From: an uncultured Pleomorphomonas sp.
Lineage (GTDB): Bacteria > Pseudomonadota > Alphaproteobacteria > Rhizobiales > Pleomorphomonadaceae
Assembly (NCBI GenBank): GCA_937868725.1
Contig: CALMMQ010000045.1
Span: 1 to 64,000, forward strand
Length of the DNA: 64,000 nucleotides
Reading direction: 5' to 3'
Shown here: one piece after another, positions 44,890-55,944 of the stretch
Layout: every line of letters starts with the position of its first letter
How positions within the stretch are numbered: position 1 is the stretch's first letter
Made by a program: the position numbers and the translations under genes
Notes under the pieces: model-generated
The model's input: the letters and a program-made list of their open reading frames with translations, nothing else
Databases searched by the model: none
Told to the model about the DNA's origin: nothing

Positions 44890-45444
44890 ATGGACATCAA
44901 CGAACCCATCTTCACCCAAGCCGAAGTCCTGAAGGTCACCCGCATTTCTGCGAAGACCCTTCAGAACTGGATAGACCCGTCACGCGGCATTTTCAAGGTT
45001 GGCGGGCATGGCATCGGCAAGGGCAATCGCCGGCTCTATTCCGCCGTAGATGTCATGGGGCTGGTGCTCATGGGTCACCTCGTCGCGCTTGGTGTCGCGC
45101 CGACGATCATCTCGGCCCTGTTCTACCAGGACATCAGGTCATGGCTGGAACAGGCATCACAGGATGGCGCTGGTTTGCACGTCTGCCGCATCGAGTTTGA
45201 CGAGGAAGGCCCGGTTGCCCGCCTGCTGCTCGGCGATCGTGACTTTCGGCGTTGGCTGGCCGACCACCAAAACCCGGAACTCCGTCGCTTCGCCCATATC
45301 GAGGTGAACCTCACCGACATATCGGCTTACGTCCGTCAGCCCCTGCAAGACATCCTGGATGACGAGAAGGACGAGGCTTCGTTGACGGCGTCCGAGAAGG
45401 CTGTGCGCGGCATGCGTCGTGCGCTTCTCAACCCGAAGGAATGA
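44890..45444 (+). CDS. MerR-like winged-helix regulator of the satellite
   Basis: A 184-residue protein. The N-terminal part FTQAEVLKVTRISAKTLQNWID and NRRLYSAVDVMGLVLMGHLVALG is a MerR-type winged helix. The rest has an acidic helical region (HIEVNLTDISAYVRQPLQDI, ASEKAVRGMRRALLNPKE), probably dimerisation. The gene has two palindromes upstream and directly precedes the portal gene, so it could time expression of the capsid genes. Similar regulators in phage satellites respond to a helper, but no such evidence exists here. Confidence 0.75.
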   Translation: MDINEPIFTQAEVLKVTRISAKTLQNWIDPSRGIFKVGGHGIGKGNRRLYSAVDVMGLVLMGHLVALGVAPTIISALFYQDIRSWLEQASQDGAGLHVCRIEFDEEGPVARLLLGDRDFRRWLADHQNPELRRFAHIEVNLTDISAYVRQPLQDILDDEKDEASLTASEKAVRGMRRALLNPKE

Positions 45445-45450
45445 AGACTG

Positions 45451-47352
45451 ATGCTCTCCCGCCTCGCCGCCCTGTTCCGCCGCTCTACCAGCCTTACGCC
45501 GGCAACCCGTTCGCTCGACGCAGCCGGTGGCGGTCGCCGGTGGGCCGATGATCGGCAAGCGGTGAGCCCCGGCGTCGTCTACAACGGCGCGGCGACCATC
45601 GCCGCCCGTGCCCAGCACCTCGCCCTCAACACGGCTATCGGCGCCAGGATCACCGATAGCCTCGTCGGCATGCTGATCGGTGCCGGCATCGTGCCGCGCT
45701 CCAAGCATCCTTCGCCGAACCTCCGCGAAGCGCTCCAGGCGGCGTTCCTTGCCTGGACCGACGGCGCCGACGCCGACGGCCGCACTGACTTTTACGGCCT
45801 CCAGGCCCTGTTCGCCCGTGATCTCGTCATCCTCGGCGAGGCTCTTGGCATCTGGACCGAAGACCCGCGTACGGGCGCGCCGCAGGTCCGGCGTCTCCAC
45901 CCCGAACAGCTCGACCGTTCGGTGAGCTGGCGCAAGGCCGGCGGCTACGCCCTCCAGGGCGTCGAATTCGATCTCTCCGGGCGCATTGTCGCCTATCACA
46001 TTCGCCCGGCCATGCCGGGCGATGCGCTGGCCGGGATGGCGCTTGCGCCCGAGCGCATTCCGGCCAGCGAAGTCATTCACGCCTTCCGGCCGCTGATGCC
46101 CGGTCAGGTGCGCGGCCTCAGCTGGTTCGCAACGGTGCTGCTGACGGCGAAGGAACTCGACGCCACGCTCGACGCGATGATCCTCCGGACCAAGATTGCC
46201 GCCCTGCATGCCGGCTTCATCACCGACAACGAGGGCGGTTCGCCCTATGACGGCGCCAGCGCCAACGGTGCCCAGGAAGTCGCCCTTGAGCCGGGCTCCA
46301 TGCCGGTGCTGCCGGCCGGCAAGCACGTCGATTTCTTTCCGCTGCCCGACCAGGGCGGCGCCTCGGCGCTGGTCACCGACCTGTTCCGGATGATCGCCGC
46401 CGGTTGCGGCGTCACCTTCGAGGCGGCGACCGGCAACTACAGCCAGGTCAATTATTCCTCGGCTCGCATGGCCAAGATGGACCTCCGCCCCTTCATCGAA
46501 GGCGTGCAGCATCAGGTGATCGTCTTCGGTCTCTGCCGCCCCGTCTGGAAGCGTTTCATACGCTGGCAGGTGCTGACCGGCCGCATTGCCGCCGCCACCT
46601 ACATGCGCGACCCCGCCGCCTTCGAGGTGGCCAAGTGGTTGCCGCCGGCCTGGCCGTGGATCGACCCCGAGGGCGAGGCCAAGGCGGCCCAGGTCGCCTT
46701 GCAGATGAACCTGCGCTCGCGCTCGGAGATCATCGCCGAACGCGGCTACGACGCCGAGGAAGTCGACGCCGAGATCGCCGCCGACGCGGCCCGGCTCAAG
46801 CGGCTTGGCGTCACGCCGGCCGATGCCACCCAGGCGCCGGCCCCGGTTGCCCGTGCCGTTCCCGAGATGCTGTTCCGGGCCGATTTCCGGCCATCGACTG
46901 TCAACGAACAGGCCCGCACTGTCGAGCTGATCGCCTCGACCGGTGCCGGCGTCACCCGCTACGACATCGAGGGGCCGTTCCGCGAGGACCTGGCCGTTTC
47001 GTCTGCCGCCATCGATCTTGGCCGGCTCGACGGGATGCCGCTCTTGGACAGTCACCAGCAAGACAGCCTCGACCGGGTGCTCGGCGCCGTGCGCGCCGCC
47101 CGCGTCGAAGGCGGTCAACTCATCGTCACCGTGGAAGTATCCGGCCGTGCCGAAGCCATCTGGCGCGACATCAAGGCCGGCATCATCCGCAACGTTTCTG
47201 TCGGCTATCTCCCGCTCAGCTGGAAAGACGGTCTGGACGCGAAGGGCGCTCGCGTTCGCACCGTCACCCGCTGGGAACTTCGGGAAGTCTCGCTAGTCCC
47301 GGTCGGTGCCGACCCGGCCGCCCAGATCAGAGGAAACCAGAATGCAGCATGA
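45451..47352 (+). CDS. Portal protein fused to a prohead protease
   Basis: A 633-residue fusion. Residues about 1-470 are a lambda-type portal (GpB family): LVGMLIGAGIVPRSKHP, IWTEDPRTGAPQVRRLHPEQ and MRMIAAGCGVTFEAATGNYS-like segments, then IPASEVIHAFRPLMPGQVRG. Residues about 475-633 resemble a U35/herpesvirus-type prohead protease (DSHQQDSLDRVLGAVRAA with His535; VEVSGRAEAIWRDI; GIIRNVSVGYL with Ser583). The protease would trim the capsid scaffold during maturation. In many phages the protease is a separate gene or is fused to the capsid, so this arrangement is noteworthy. AAGGA precedes ATG 45451. Confidence 0.82.
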   Translation: MLSRLAALFRRSTSLTPATRSLDAAGGGRRWADDRQAVSPGVVYNGAATIAARAQHLALNTAIGARITDSLVGMLIGAGIVPRSKHPSPNLREALQAAFLAWTDGADADGRTDFYGLQALFARDLVILGEALGIWTEDPRTGAPQVRRLHPEQLDRSVSWRKAGGYALQGVEFDLSGRIVAYHIRPAMPGDALAGMALAPERIPASEVIHAFRPLMPGQVRGLSWFATVLLTAKELDATLDAMILRTKIAALHAGFITDNEGGSPYDGASANGAQEVALEPGSMPVLPAGKHVDFFPLPDQGGASALVTDLFRMIAAGCGVTFEAATGNYSQVNYSSARMAKMDLRPFIEGVQHQVIVFGLCRPVWKRFIRWQVLTGRIAAATYMRDPAAFEVAKWLPPAWPWIDPEGEAKAAQVALQMNLRSRSEIIAERGYDAEEVDAEIAADAARLKRLGVTPADATQAPAPVARAVPEMLFRADFRPSTVNEQARTVELIASTGAGVTRYDIEGPFREDLAVSSAAIDLGRLDGMPLLDSHQQDSLDRVLGAVRAARVEGGQLIVTVEVSGRAEAIWRDIKAGIIRNVSVGYLPLSWKDGLDAKGARVRTVTRWELREVSLVPVGADPAAQIRGNQNAA

Positions 47353-48736
47353 AGCGCCCATCCTGACGCGCAACGCCCCCGAGACGACCGTGCCGCCGTT
47401 CCAGCGGTCGGCCGACCCTGTCGTGTCGCCCGTCGTCGAGACGCCGCCGGCCGTCACCACCCAGGCTCCGGCCACCGAAACCCGCGCCGCCGTCAACGGC
47501 GAAATCCGGGCGATCGCCACCGCCTTCGACCTCGGTTCGGATTGGGCAAACAGTCTGATCGACCGTGGCGCCAGCGAGGGCGAGGCCCGCGCCGCGGCGC
47601 TGGACGCCCTGCGCCCCAGGTCGCAGCGAGTGCCGACCATCACCGCCACCGTCGGCTCGGTCGGTCTGCATGATGATCCCATGCAGTTCCGCAGCCTCGC
47701 CGGCGAAGCCCTCTATGCTACCCGAGCCAACCCGCGCCACCAGCTCCCGGAGCCGGCCCGCGCCTTCGCCACCATGACGACGCTGGACCTTGCTCGCGAG
47801 TGCTGCCGCCGGTCGGGTGTGATCACCATGGGCCTGTCGCCGGCCGAGACCATCACCCGGGCGCTGACCACCAGCGACTTCCCGGCCATCTTCGCCGATA
47901 CGGCCAACCGCACCTTGCGCGCAGCCTACTCGGCAGCGCCGGCGGTGTTGAAGCGCCTCGCCCGGCAGTCGACGGCCAAGGACTTCCGGGCCAAGACCAA
48001 GCTCCAGGCGGCCGACCTGGCCAAGCTCGAAAAGATCCTCGAAAGCGGCGAGTACAAGCATTCGGCCTTCGTCGAGGGCAAGGAGAGCTACAAGATTGGC
48101 ACTTACGGCACCATCATCGGTGTCAGCCGGCAGATGCTCATCAACGACGATGTCGGCGCCTTCACCGACCTCTCGGCCAAGCTCGGCGTTGCCTCGTCGG
48201 AGTTCGAGGCGCAGTTCCTCGTTGATCTGCTGGTTACCAACGCCGGCGCCGGCCCGACGGTGGACGATGGCAAAACCGTCTTCCACGCCGACCATGGCAA
48301 CGTCGCGGCCGCCGGCACGGCTCTGACGGTCGCTTCGCTGTCGGCCGCTCGGCTCGCCATGCGCCGGCAGGTCGGCATCAACGGCCGGCCGATCGCCGTC
48401 GCGCCGAAGTTCCTGCTGGTTCCGCCCGAACTCGAAACGACGGCCGAGCTGGTGCTCGCCAGCGTGCAGGCCACCCGGACCGAGGATGTGAACCCCTTCG
48501 GCGGCAAGCTGGAACTCTTGGTCGAGGCGCGGCTCGCCGACACCGGCCGCTGGTACGTCGCCGCCGATCCTGTCAGCGCCGAGGGGCTGGAATACAGCTA
48601 TCTCCAGGGACAGGAAGGCCCCCAGACCGAAAGCCGGCCCGGCTTCGACGTCGACGGCGTTCAGGTCAAAGTGCGCCTCGACTACGGCGCCGCCTTCCTC
48701 GACTGGCGGTCCTGGTACATGAACGAGGGGGCGTGA
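47342..48736 (+). CDS. Major capsid protein (Mu gpT-like)
   Basis: A 464-residue protein. The first about 110 residues are Pro/Thr/Ala-rich and acidic, likely a scaffolding region removed by the protease. The remainder fits the Mu gpT-like capsid family: KLEKILESGEYKHSAFVEGK, SRQMLINDDVGAFTDLSAKLG, FHADHGNVAAAGTAL and RPGFDVDGVQVKVRLDYGAAF. ATG 47342 has AGAGGAAA seven bases upstream and lies 11 bases inside the portal gene. Together with portal, terminase and joining protein this lets the element build its own head. Confidence 0.88.
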   Translation: MQHEAPILTRNAPETTVPPFQRSADPVVSPVVETPPAVTTQAPATETRAAVNGEIRAIATAFDLGSDWANSLIDRGASEGEARAAALDALRPRSQRVPTITATVGSVGLHDDPMQFRSLAGEALYATRANPRHQLPEPARAFATMTTLDLARECCRRSGVITMGLSPAETITRALTTSDFPAIFADTANRTLRAAYSAAPAVLKRLARQSTAKDFRAKTKLQAADLAKLEKILESGEYKHSAFVEGKESYKIGTYGTIIGVSRQMLINDDVGAFTDLSAKLGVASSEFEAQFLVDLLVTNAGAGPTVDDGKTVFHADHGNVAAAGTALTVASLSAARLAMRRQVGINGRPIAVAPKFLLVPPELETTAELVLASVQATRTEDVNPFGGKLELLVEARLADTGRWYVAADPVSAEGLEYSYLQGQEGPQTESRPGFDVDGVQVKVRLDYGAAFLDWRSWYMNEGA

Positions 48737-48948
48737 TGGCCGATCTTGTCGACCTCGATGCGCGCCTCGCGAACCTGAGAGCGCTTCGGGCCAAGGGTGT
48801 TCGGATCGTCGAGTACGGCGAACAGCGCGTCGAGTATCGCTCCGATGCCGAGCTCGCAGCGGCGATCGCCGACTTGGAACGGCAGATCGCCGCCACCTCA
48901 GGCAAGCCGGTTCGCATGGTGCGGTTTGCCTCCAGCAAAGGGCTTTGA
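48736..48948 (+). CDS. Phage head-tail joining protein (gpW-like)
   Basis: A 70-residue protein with the pattern LVDLDARLANLRALRAKGVRIVEYGEQRVEYRSDAELAAAIADLERQIA, shared by the small lambda gpW family that plugs the filled head and provides the tail docking surface. Its ATG touches the capsid stop (TGATG). It is the last head gene before the integration module, which means the element prepares heads to accept a tail although it encodes none itself. Confidence 0.82.
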   Translation: MADLVDLDARLANLRALRAKGVRIVEYGEQRVEYRSDAELAAAIADLERQIAATSGKPVRMVRFASSKGL

Positions 48949-48980
48949 GGCGCCAACGGCGCCGGCCCACCCGATAGCAG

Positions 48981-49009
48981 GCGAGTCTTCCCTTGGTGGG
49001 GAGGCTCGC
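48981..49009 (+). other. Hairpin between head genes and xis
   Basis: GCGAGTCTTCCC (48981-48992) can pair along its full length, with two G-U pairs, with GGGGAGGCTCGC (48998-49009), leaving a 5-base loop. There is no T-run. It separates the head module from xis-int and could limit read-through or stabilise RNA. Confidence 0.5.
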
Positions 49010-49038
49010 AAGACCGGAAACAGTTGGAAGAGGATACA

Positions 49039-49269
49039 ATGTCGACCGCAACGCTCAATCTTCGCGTTTCCCCGCGCCGGATGCTCAAGCCGGGCGAAGC
49101 GGCCGAGTATTGCGGTCGCCCATCAAAACGCTTCCAGGCGGAATGCCCGGTGTCGCCGGTGGAGTTTCCGAACGGCGACCGGCTCTATGACATGCGCGAC
49201 CTCGACGCTTGGCTCGACTGCCTGAAGGGCAGCGGCGATGCCGACGACATCATTGCGAGGCTTGGATGA
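49039..49269 (+). CDS. Excisionase/AlpA-like small DNA-binding protein
   Basis: A 76-residue basic protein. The region RMLKPGEAAEYCGRPSKRFQAECPVSPVEFPNGDRLYDMRDLDAWLD has the winged-helix plan of excisionases and AlpA-type proteins (two helices that read a site, then a wing with RLYD and the DLDAWLD helix). GAAGAGGA lies five bases before ATG 49039. The stop overlaps the integrase start. It probably directs excision of the satellite together with the integrase. Confidence 0.78.
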   Translation: MSTATLNLRVSPRRMLKPGEAAEYCGRPSKRFQAECPVSPVEFPNGDRLYDMRDLDAWLDCLKGSGDADDIIARLG

Positions 49270-50378
49270 TGACGGCAATTCGCGTCAAGGGGTTCAAGAT
49301 ATTCAAGGACCGCCACGGAAAGATGCGGTGCTATCACCGCAAGACCTTGACGCCGGTCGACCTTGTGAAGGCGCCGCTCGGCTCGGCCGAGTTCTTCGCG
49401 GTGTGCGCGGCCATCTCGGCCAAGCTCGCCAAGGAGGTCGAAGCCAAGCCCGGAACGCTCGGCATGCTGATCAGGAAGTACCGGGCATCGCCGGCTTTTC
49501 TTGATCTCGCGCCCCGGACGCGCGCCGACTACCAAAGGGTGTTCGACTACCTCAAGGCGATCGACGATACCGCCCTGACCCGCTTCGACCCGCCGACCGT
49601 GGCGCGCATCCGCGACAAGGCCGGCAGCAAGGGGCATCGCTTCGGCAACTACGTGCGACAGGTGCTGTCGCTGCTATTTGCTTGGGGAGCCGAGCGAGGG
49701 TTCACCTCTTCCAATCCAGCCGCCTCGGTGAAGGGGCTCAAGCGGCCGAAGTCACTAGCGGATGCCAACCGCCCATGGACGGACGAGGAGCGCGCGGCCA
49801 TCCTCGGTGGCGCCACGCCCGAGTTGCGGGCGATCCTAGCGCTCATGGCCTACACCGGCCTTGGCCCCAAGGATGCCGTCTCCCTGCCCCGCTCGGCCTT
49901 CAGAGACGGCGAGATTGCGACGCGACGCACCAAAACCGGTGAGCCGGTGTTCTGGCCGGCCCCGGCCTTGCTCAGGGCCGAGCTGGCGGCGATGCCGCAC
50001 CACGACGCCATCACCTTGTGCGCCAGCTCCACCGGGCGCCCTTGGAGCCAAGACGGGCTTCAGTCGTCATTCCAGCGCCTCAAGCATCGCCTGGAGGATA
50101 CCCAGGCGATCGGTACGGGCCTGACCCTTTACGGCCTCAGGCATACCGTCGCGGTCATTCTCAGAGAGACAGGCGCGGACGAGCGGACCATTGCCGACGC
50201 ACTTGGGCAAAAGACAATCGAGATGGCGCGGCACTACGCCAAGGGCGCCGACCTCAAGCCGAAGATGCGAGGCGTGGTTGCTCAGTTCGATGCGGAGATG
50301 AACAGGCGCGGAACAAAATCTGTCAAACCGCACGCCGAAAAACGGCAAACCCAATCAAACGGCGATGGGAGCCGATGA
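49266..50378 (+). CDS. int: Tyrosine-type integrase of the satellite
   Basis: A 370-residue site-specific recombinase. The N-terminal part (FKDRHGKMRCYHRK) is an arm-binding type region, residues about 65-150 are the SAM-like core-binding domain, and the catalytic part has RTKTGEPVFW (Lys223), YGLRHTVAVIL (Arg292, His293) and EMARHYAKGA with nucleophile Tyr324. The first catalytic arginine, normally in TG(L)R, is replaced by TGLGPKDAV, a variant seen in alphaproteobacterial integrases. It sits 12 bases from attR, the usual place for an integrase targeting a tRNA. Confidence 0.93.
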   Translation: MMTAIRVKGFKIFKDRHGKMRCYHRKTLTPVDLVKAPLGSAEFFAVCAAISAKLAKEVEAKPGTLGMLIRKYRASPAFLDLAPRTRADYQRVFDYLKAIDDTALTRFDPPTVARIRDKAGSKGHRFGNYVRQVLSLLFAWGAERGFTSSNPAASVKGLKRPKSLADANRPWTDEERAAILGGATPELRAILALMAYTGLGPKDAVSLPRSAFRDGEIATRRTKTGEPVFWPAPALLRAELAAMPHHDAITLCASSTGRPWSQDGLQSSFQRLKHRLEDTQAIGTGLTLYGLRHTVAVILRETGADERTIADALGQKTIEMARHYAKGADLKPKMRGVVAQFDAEMNRRGTKSVKPHAEKRQTQSNGDGSR

Positions 50379-50390
50379 AAATGCGCACGC

Positions 50391-50454
50391 AAATCAAAGG
50401 GATAAATGGTACAGCTGGTTGGTCTCGAACCAACGACCTTCGGAGCCACAATCC
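50391..50454 (+). repeat. attR (64-bp direct repeat within tRNA-His)
   Basis: The right copy of the repeat at 38732-38795. It includes the last 48 bases of tRNA-His (from the 3' CCA through the anticodon region to 50454) and 16 bases beyond. The tRNA remains intact on this side. Confidence 0.92.
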
Positions 50455-50483
50455 GACGCTCTAGCCAACTGAGCTACAGCTGC
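50407..50483 (-). tRNA. tRNA-His (anticodon GTG)
   Basis: A 77-base cloverleaf on the minus strand. The acceptor GCAGCTG pairs with CAGCTGT (G1-U72 wobble), discriminator is A73 and CCA is encoded. The anticodon loop TTGTGGC lies between stem arms TCGGA and TCCGA. The base before position 1 is T, so there is no encoded G-1:C73 pair, a known peculiarity of alphaproteobacterial tRNA-His. It is the integration target of the satellite. Confidence 0.95.
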
Positions 50484-50814
50484 ACAACGGCGCGGAACCT
50501 AGTTCGAACATTCTCACAAAGCAAGCCCCCGGCAGTGCTTTTTTCACCCCTGGGGATAGATCATCGGCCGGGCGCGGCGCGCCCGTGCTTAACCAAGACG
50601 AATTAAGGTTATTATTAAGTGTGCATTGATCAAATTGGAACAAACATGGCGTTGTCGGCGCTGCCACACTATTAACATATCCTTGCCGGAACATGTTGTT
50701 CCCGAGCGAGACTAAGGCGCACCGGCCGATGCGTCGATCTCATTTGGGGAAAGCGTTCCGAAGTTTGAGCCGCGCGGGCGTCTGGTTGTCCGGCGGAATT
50801 CGGGAGTGATCGGC
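50484..50814. other. Intergenic region between tRNA-His and a sensor kinase
   Basis: About 330 bases containing the divergent promoters of tRNA-His and the kinase. It is AT-rich at 50590-50700. TTAA elements at 50590-50620 are spaced 8 or 10 bases, not the 7 expected for a CtrA box. No gene is seen. Confidence 0.5.
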
Positions 50815-53958
<3,144 letters not shown>

Positions 53959-54104
53959 ACGGCCGGCGCGGCCGTGCCGGGTAGGTCTTAATGCGAGTAG
54001 TTCTCAACAAGGCTTGAATCGGCTCAGCCGGCTTGCTAGAACGTTGCCAGCGCCACACACGGCGCTGGCCAATAGACCGTGATCCGTTCGCCGAGCCTCA
54101 GCCG

Positions 54105-54380
54105 ATGATCGTCTGCCATTGCAATACCCTGACCGACGCCGTCATCCGGCAAGCCGTTGATCAGCTTCTCGACGAAGACCCGCATCGGATGATGACGCCG
54201 AACCTGGTCTATCGACGCCTCGGCCAGCGCGGCCGCTGCTGCGGCTGCTTCCCGACCACCATCGCCATCATTCAGGAACAGATCGCGGTCTACATGCGCG
54301 CCCACCCCGGTGTCGACATCGAGCCGCCACCGCTGCCACAGGCCTGCTCCGTCGATCGCTTCGCCAAATTGGCGTCCTGA
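54105..54380 (+). CDS. bfd: Bacterioferritin-associated ferredoxin
   Basis: A 91-residue (2Fe-2S) protein. Four cysteines are in MIVCHCNTLTDAVIRQAV and RGRCCGCFPTTIAIIQE, as in Bfd, which delivers electrons to bacterioferritin to release iron. A C-terminal tail of about 30 residues (PPPLPQACSVDRFAKLAS) is longer than in E. coli Bfd. It converges with the bfr gene, a natural partner. ATG 54105 has only a weak ribosome-binding site, but an upstream frame (from 54033) is not family-like. Confidence 0.85.
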   Translation: MIVCHCNTLTDAVIRQAVDQLLDEDPHRMMTPNLVYRRLGQRGRCCGCFPTTIAIIQEQIAVYMRAHPGVDIEPPPLPQACSVDRFAKLAS

Positions 54381-54392
54381 CCCCACAAAAAC

Positions 54393-54424
54393 AGGGCCCG
54401 GCGAGGGCGTGCCTCGGCCGGGCC
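54393..54424 (-). terminator. Bidirectional terminator between bfd and bfr
   Basis: GGGCCCGGCGAGG (54393-54405) pairs with CCTCGGCCGGGCCC (54411-54424) apart from one bulged base. On the minus strand it is followed by TTTTT (the complement of 54386-54390), so it ends bfr transcription; it can also stop bfd. Confidence 0.82.
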
Positions 54425-54441
54425 CATTTGGTCGGAACCGA

Positions 54442-54930
54442 TCAGCCTTCGGCGGCGTCGGTGCTGGCGGCGTTGAGCTGCATGTAGGCGGCTTCGCCGA
54501 GCTTGCCGTAGAGCGCCAGTTGCGTCTCCAGGAAGTCGATGTGCCCTTCCTCGTCGACCAGCAACTGGTCGAACAGCGCCATGGAAACATAATCGCCTTC
54601 GCTGGCGCAAATCTCGCGCGACGCCTTGTAGGAAGCGCGGGCGTCAAGCTCGCCGGCGAGATCGGCCTCGAGAATCTCCTTGACGGTCTGACCGATGCGC
54701 AGCGGCGGTATCGACTGGAGGTTGGGGTGGCCGTCGAGGAAGATGATGCGGCTGATCAGCTTGTCGGCGTGCTGCATCTCCTCGATGGATTCCTCGCGCT
54801 CCTTCTTGGCCATCTTGGCGAGGCCCATGTCGTCGAGCAGCCGATAGTGCAGCCAGTACTGGTTGACGGCGCCGAGCTCGAGAAACAGGGCTTCGTTGAG
54901 ACGGGCGATGACCTTTTCGCTTCCACGCAT
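54442..54930 (-). CDS. bfr: Bacterioferritin
   Basis: A 162-residue ferritin-like protein. Haem-ligand Met is in [14 protein letters not shown] ([11 protein letters not shown]) and the di-iron residues are in [32 protein letters not shown] and [12 protein letters not shown]. It forms a 24-mer that stores iron. AAGGAG lies seven bases before ATG 54930. An Irr-type box lies 15-31 bases upstream of the start codon. It ends at the bidirectional terminator it shares with bfd. Confidence 0.95.
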   Translation of the reverse strand: MRGSEKVIARLNEALFLELGAVNQYWLHYRLLDDMGLAKMAKKEREESIEEMQHADKLISRIIFLDGHPNLQSIPPLRIGQTVKEILEADLAGELDARASYKASREICASEGDYVSMALFDQLLVDEEGHIDFLETQLALYGKLGEAAYMQLNAASTDAAEG

Positions 54931-54944
54931 GGCGCTTCTCCTTA

Positions 54945-54961
54945 TTTAGAATGTTTCCAAC
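54945..54961. promoter_or_regulatory. Irr-box (iron control element) upstream of bfr
   Basis: TTTAGAA-TGT-TTCCAAC matches the rhizobial iron-control element TTTAGAA-N3-TTCTAAA at 12 of 14 defined positions. It overlaps the likely bfr promoter, so binding of Irr under iron limitation would repress iron storage. Confidence 0.6.
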
Positions 54962-55113
54962 ATACACCGGAATGATGCTATTGCAAGCCATTATCAAATA
55001 AGGTCGCACAACTCAGACGAAAAGGCGAGCATGGTAGAATACCGAAGCCCCGGCAGCAGGCCATCGCCCCAGGCGACTGTCCGGGGTGACAAAGGACCGT
55101 GGCAGGGGACGGC

Positions 55114-55935
55114 TCAGCCGCCGAGGAAGACGGCGCGCTCGGCCTTTTCCTTCTCGACCTGGGCGCGGTGGGTGAGCACCGAGGCTACGATGACGCCGAA
55201 GGCGATCACCGAAATCAGAATGGTCGAGACGGCGTTGATTTCCGGCGTCACGCCGAGCCGGACCATGGAGTAGATCTTGATCGGCAGCGTGGTGGCGCCC
55301 GGACCGCTGCTGAACGAGGCGATGACCAGATCATCGAGCGACAGCGTGAAGGCCAGCATCCAGCCGGCGACAACGCCGGGCATGATCAGCGGCAGCGTGA
55401 TGAGAAAGAAGGTGCGAAACGGCGGGCAGCCGAGGTCGAGCGCCGCCTCCTCGAGGCTGCGGTCGAGCGTGACCAGACGCGACTGGACGACGACGGCGAC
55501 GAAGCACATGGTCAGCGTCGTGTGGGCGATGGTCACCGTCCAGAAGCCACGGTCCATGCCGACGGCAACGAACAGCAGCAGCAGCGACAGGCCGGTGATG
55601 ACCTCCGGCATGACCAGCGGCGCGTAGACCATGCCCGAGAACAGGGCGCGGCCGTGGAACTTCTTGTAGCGGTCGAGCACCAGCGCCGCCATCGTGCCGA
55701 GGACGGTGGCAAACGTCGCCGAGAGAATGCCGACGCGGATGGTCACCCAGGCAGCGTCGATGATCGCCTCGTCATGGATCAGCTCGACGTACCAACGGGT
55801 CGAAAAGCCACCCCAGACGGTCACCAGCTTGGAGGCGTTGAACGAGTAGATCACCAGAATGAGGATGGGAATGTAGAGAAAGGCAAAGCCGAGAATGAGA
55901 GCGGTGAGATTGAACCAGGTGAGCGACTTGTTCAT
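55114..55935 (-). CDS. potI: Putrescine ABC transporter permease
   Basis: A 273-residue inner-membrane permease of the PotC/PotI type with about six membrane segments (FNLTALILGFAFLYIPILIL at the start). The coupling motif EEAALDLGCPPFRTFFLITLPLIMPGV is the EAA loop that contacts the ATPase. It pairs with PotH to form the channel. It is the last gene of the pot operon, nine bases after potH, and no clear terminator follows. Confidence 0.92.
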   Translation of the reverse strand: MNKSLTWFNLTALILGFAFLYIPILILVIYSFNASKLVTVWGGFSTRWYVELIHDEAIIDAAWVTIRVGILSATFATVLGTMAALVLDRYKKFHGRALFSGMVYAPLVMPEVITGLSLLLLFVAVGMDRGFWTVTIAHTTLTMCFVAVVVQSRLVTLDRSLEEAALDLGCPPFRTFFLITLPLIMPGVVAGWMLAFTLSLDDLVIASFSSGPGATTLPIKIYSMVRLGVTPEINAVSTILISVIAFGVIVASVLTHRAQVEKEKAERAVFLGG

Positions 55936-55944
55936 GGCGCGACC

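Larger units (their letters stand above)
38732..50454 (+). mobile_element. Integrated phage satellite (capsid-forming, tail-less) in tRNA-His
   Basis: A compact element bounded by direct repeats 38732-38795 and 50391-50454, the right one being the 3' part of tRNA-His. The excised circle would be 11,659 bp. Genes in order: hypothetical, winged-helix protein, replication-type protein, terS, terL, a reversed cargo pair, two small proteins, a MerR-like regulator, portal-protease fusion, capsid, head-tail joining, xis, int. No tail, baseplate, lysis or holin gene is visible. All frames are intact and tightly overlapping, which argues against simple decay. Known capsid-forming PICIs have this gene logic. 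A tail-deleted prophage is the main alternative. Confidence 0.75.

Noticed and set aside
38732..50454. Gene transfer agent cluster
   Set aside because: Alphaproteobacterial GTA clusters contain tail and tail-fibre genes and are not bounded by att repeats or accompanied by int and xis. This element has the opposite features.
50590..50620. TTAA repeats resembling a CtrA box before the sensor kinase
   Set aside because: The spacers between TTAA elements are 8 and 10 bases instead of 7, and the trailing C is missing in the closer pair.
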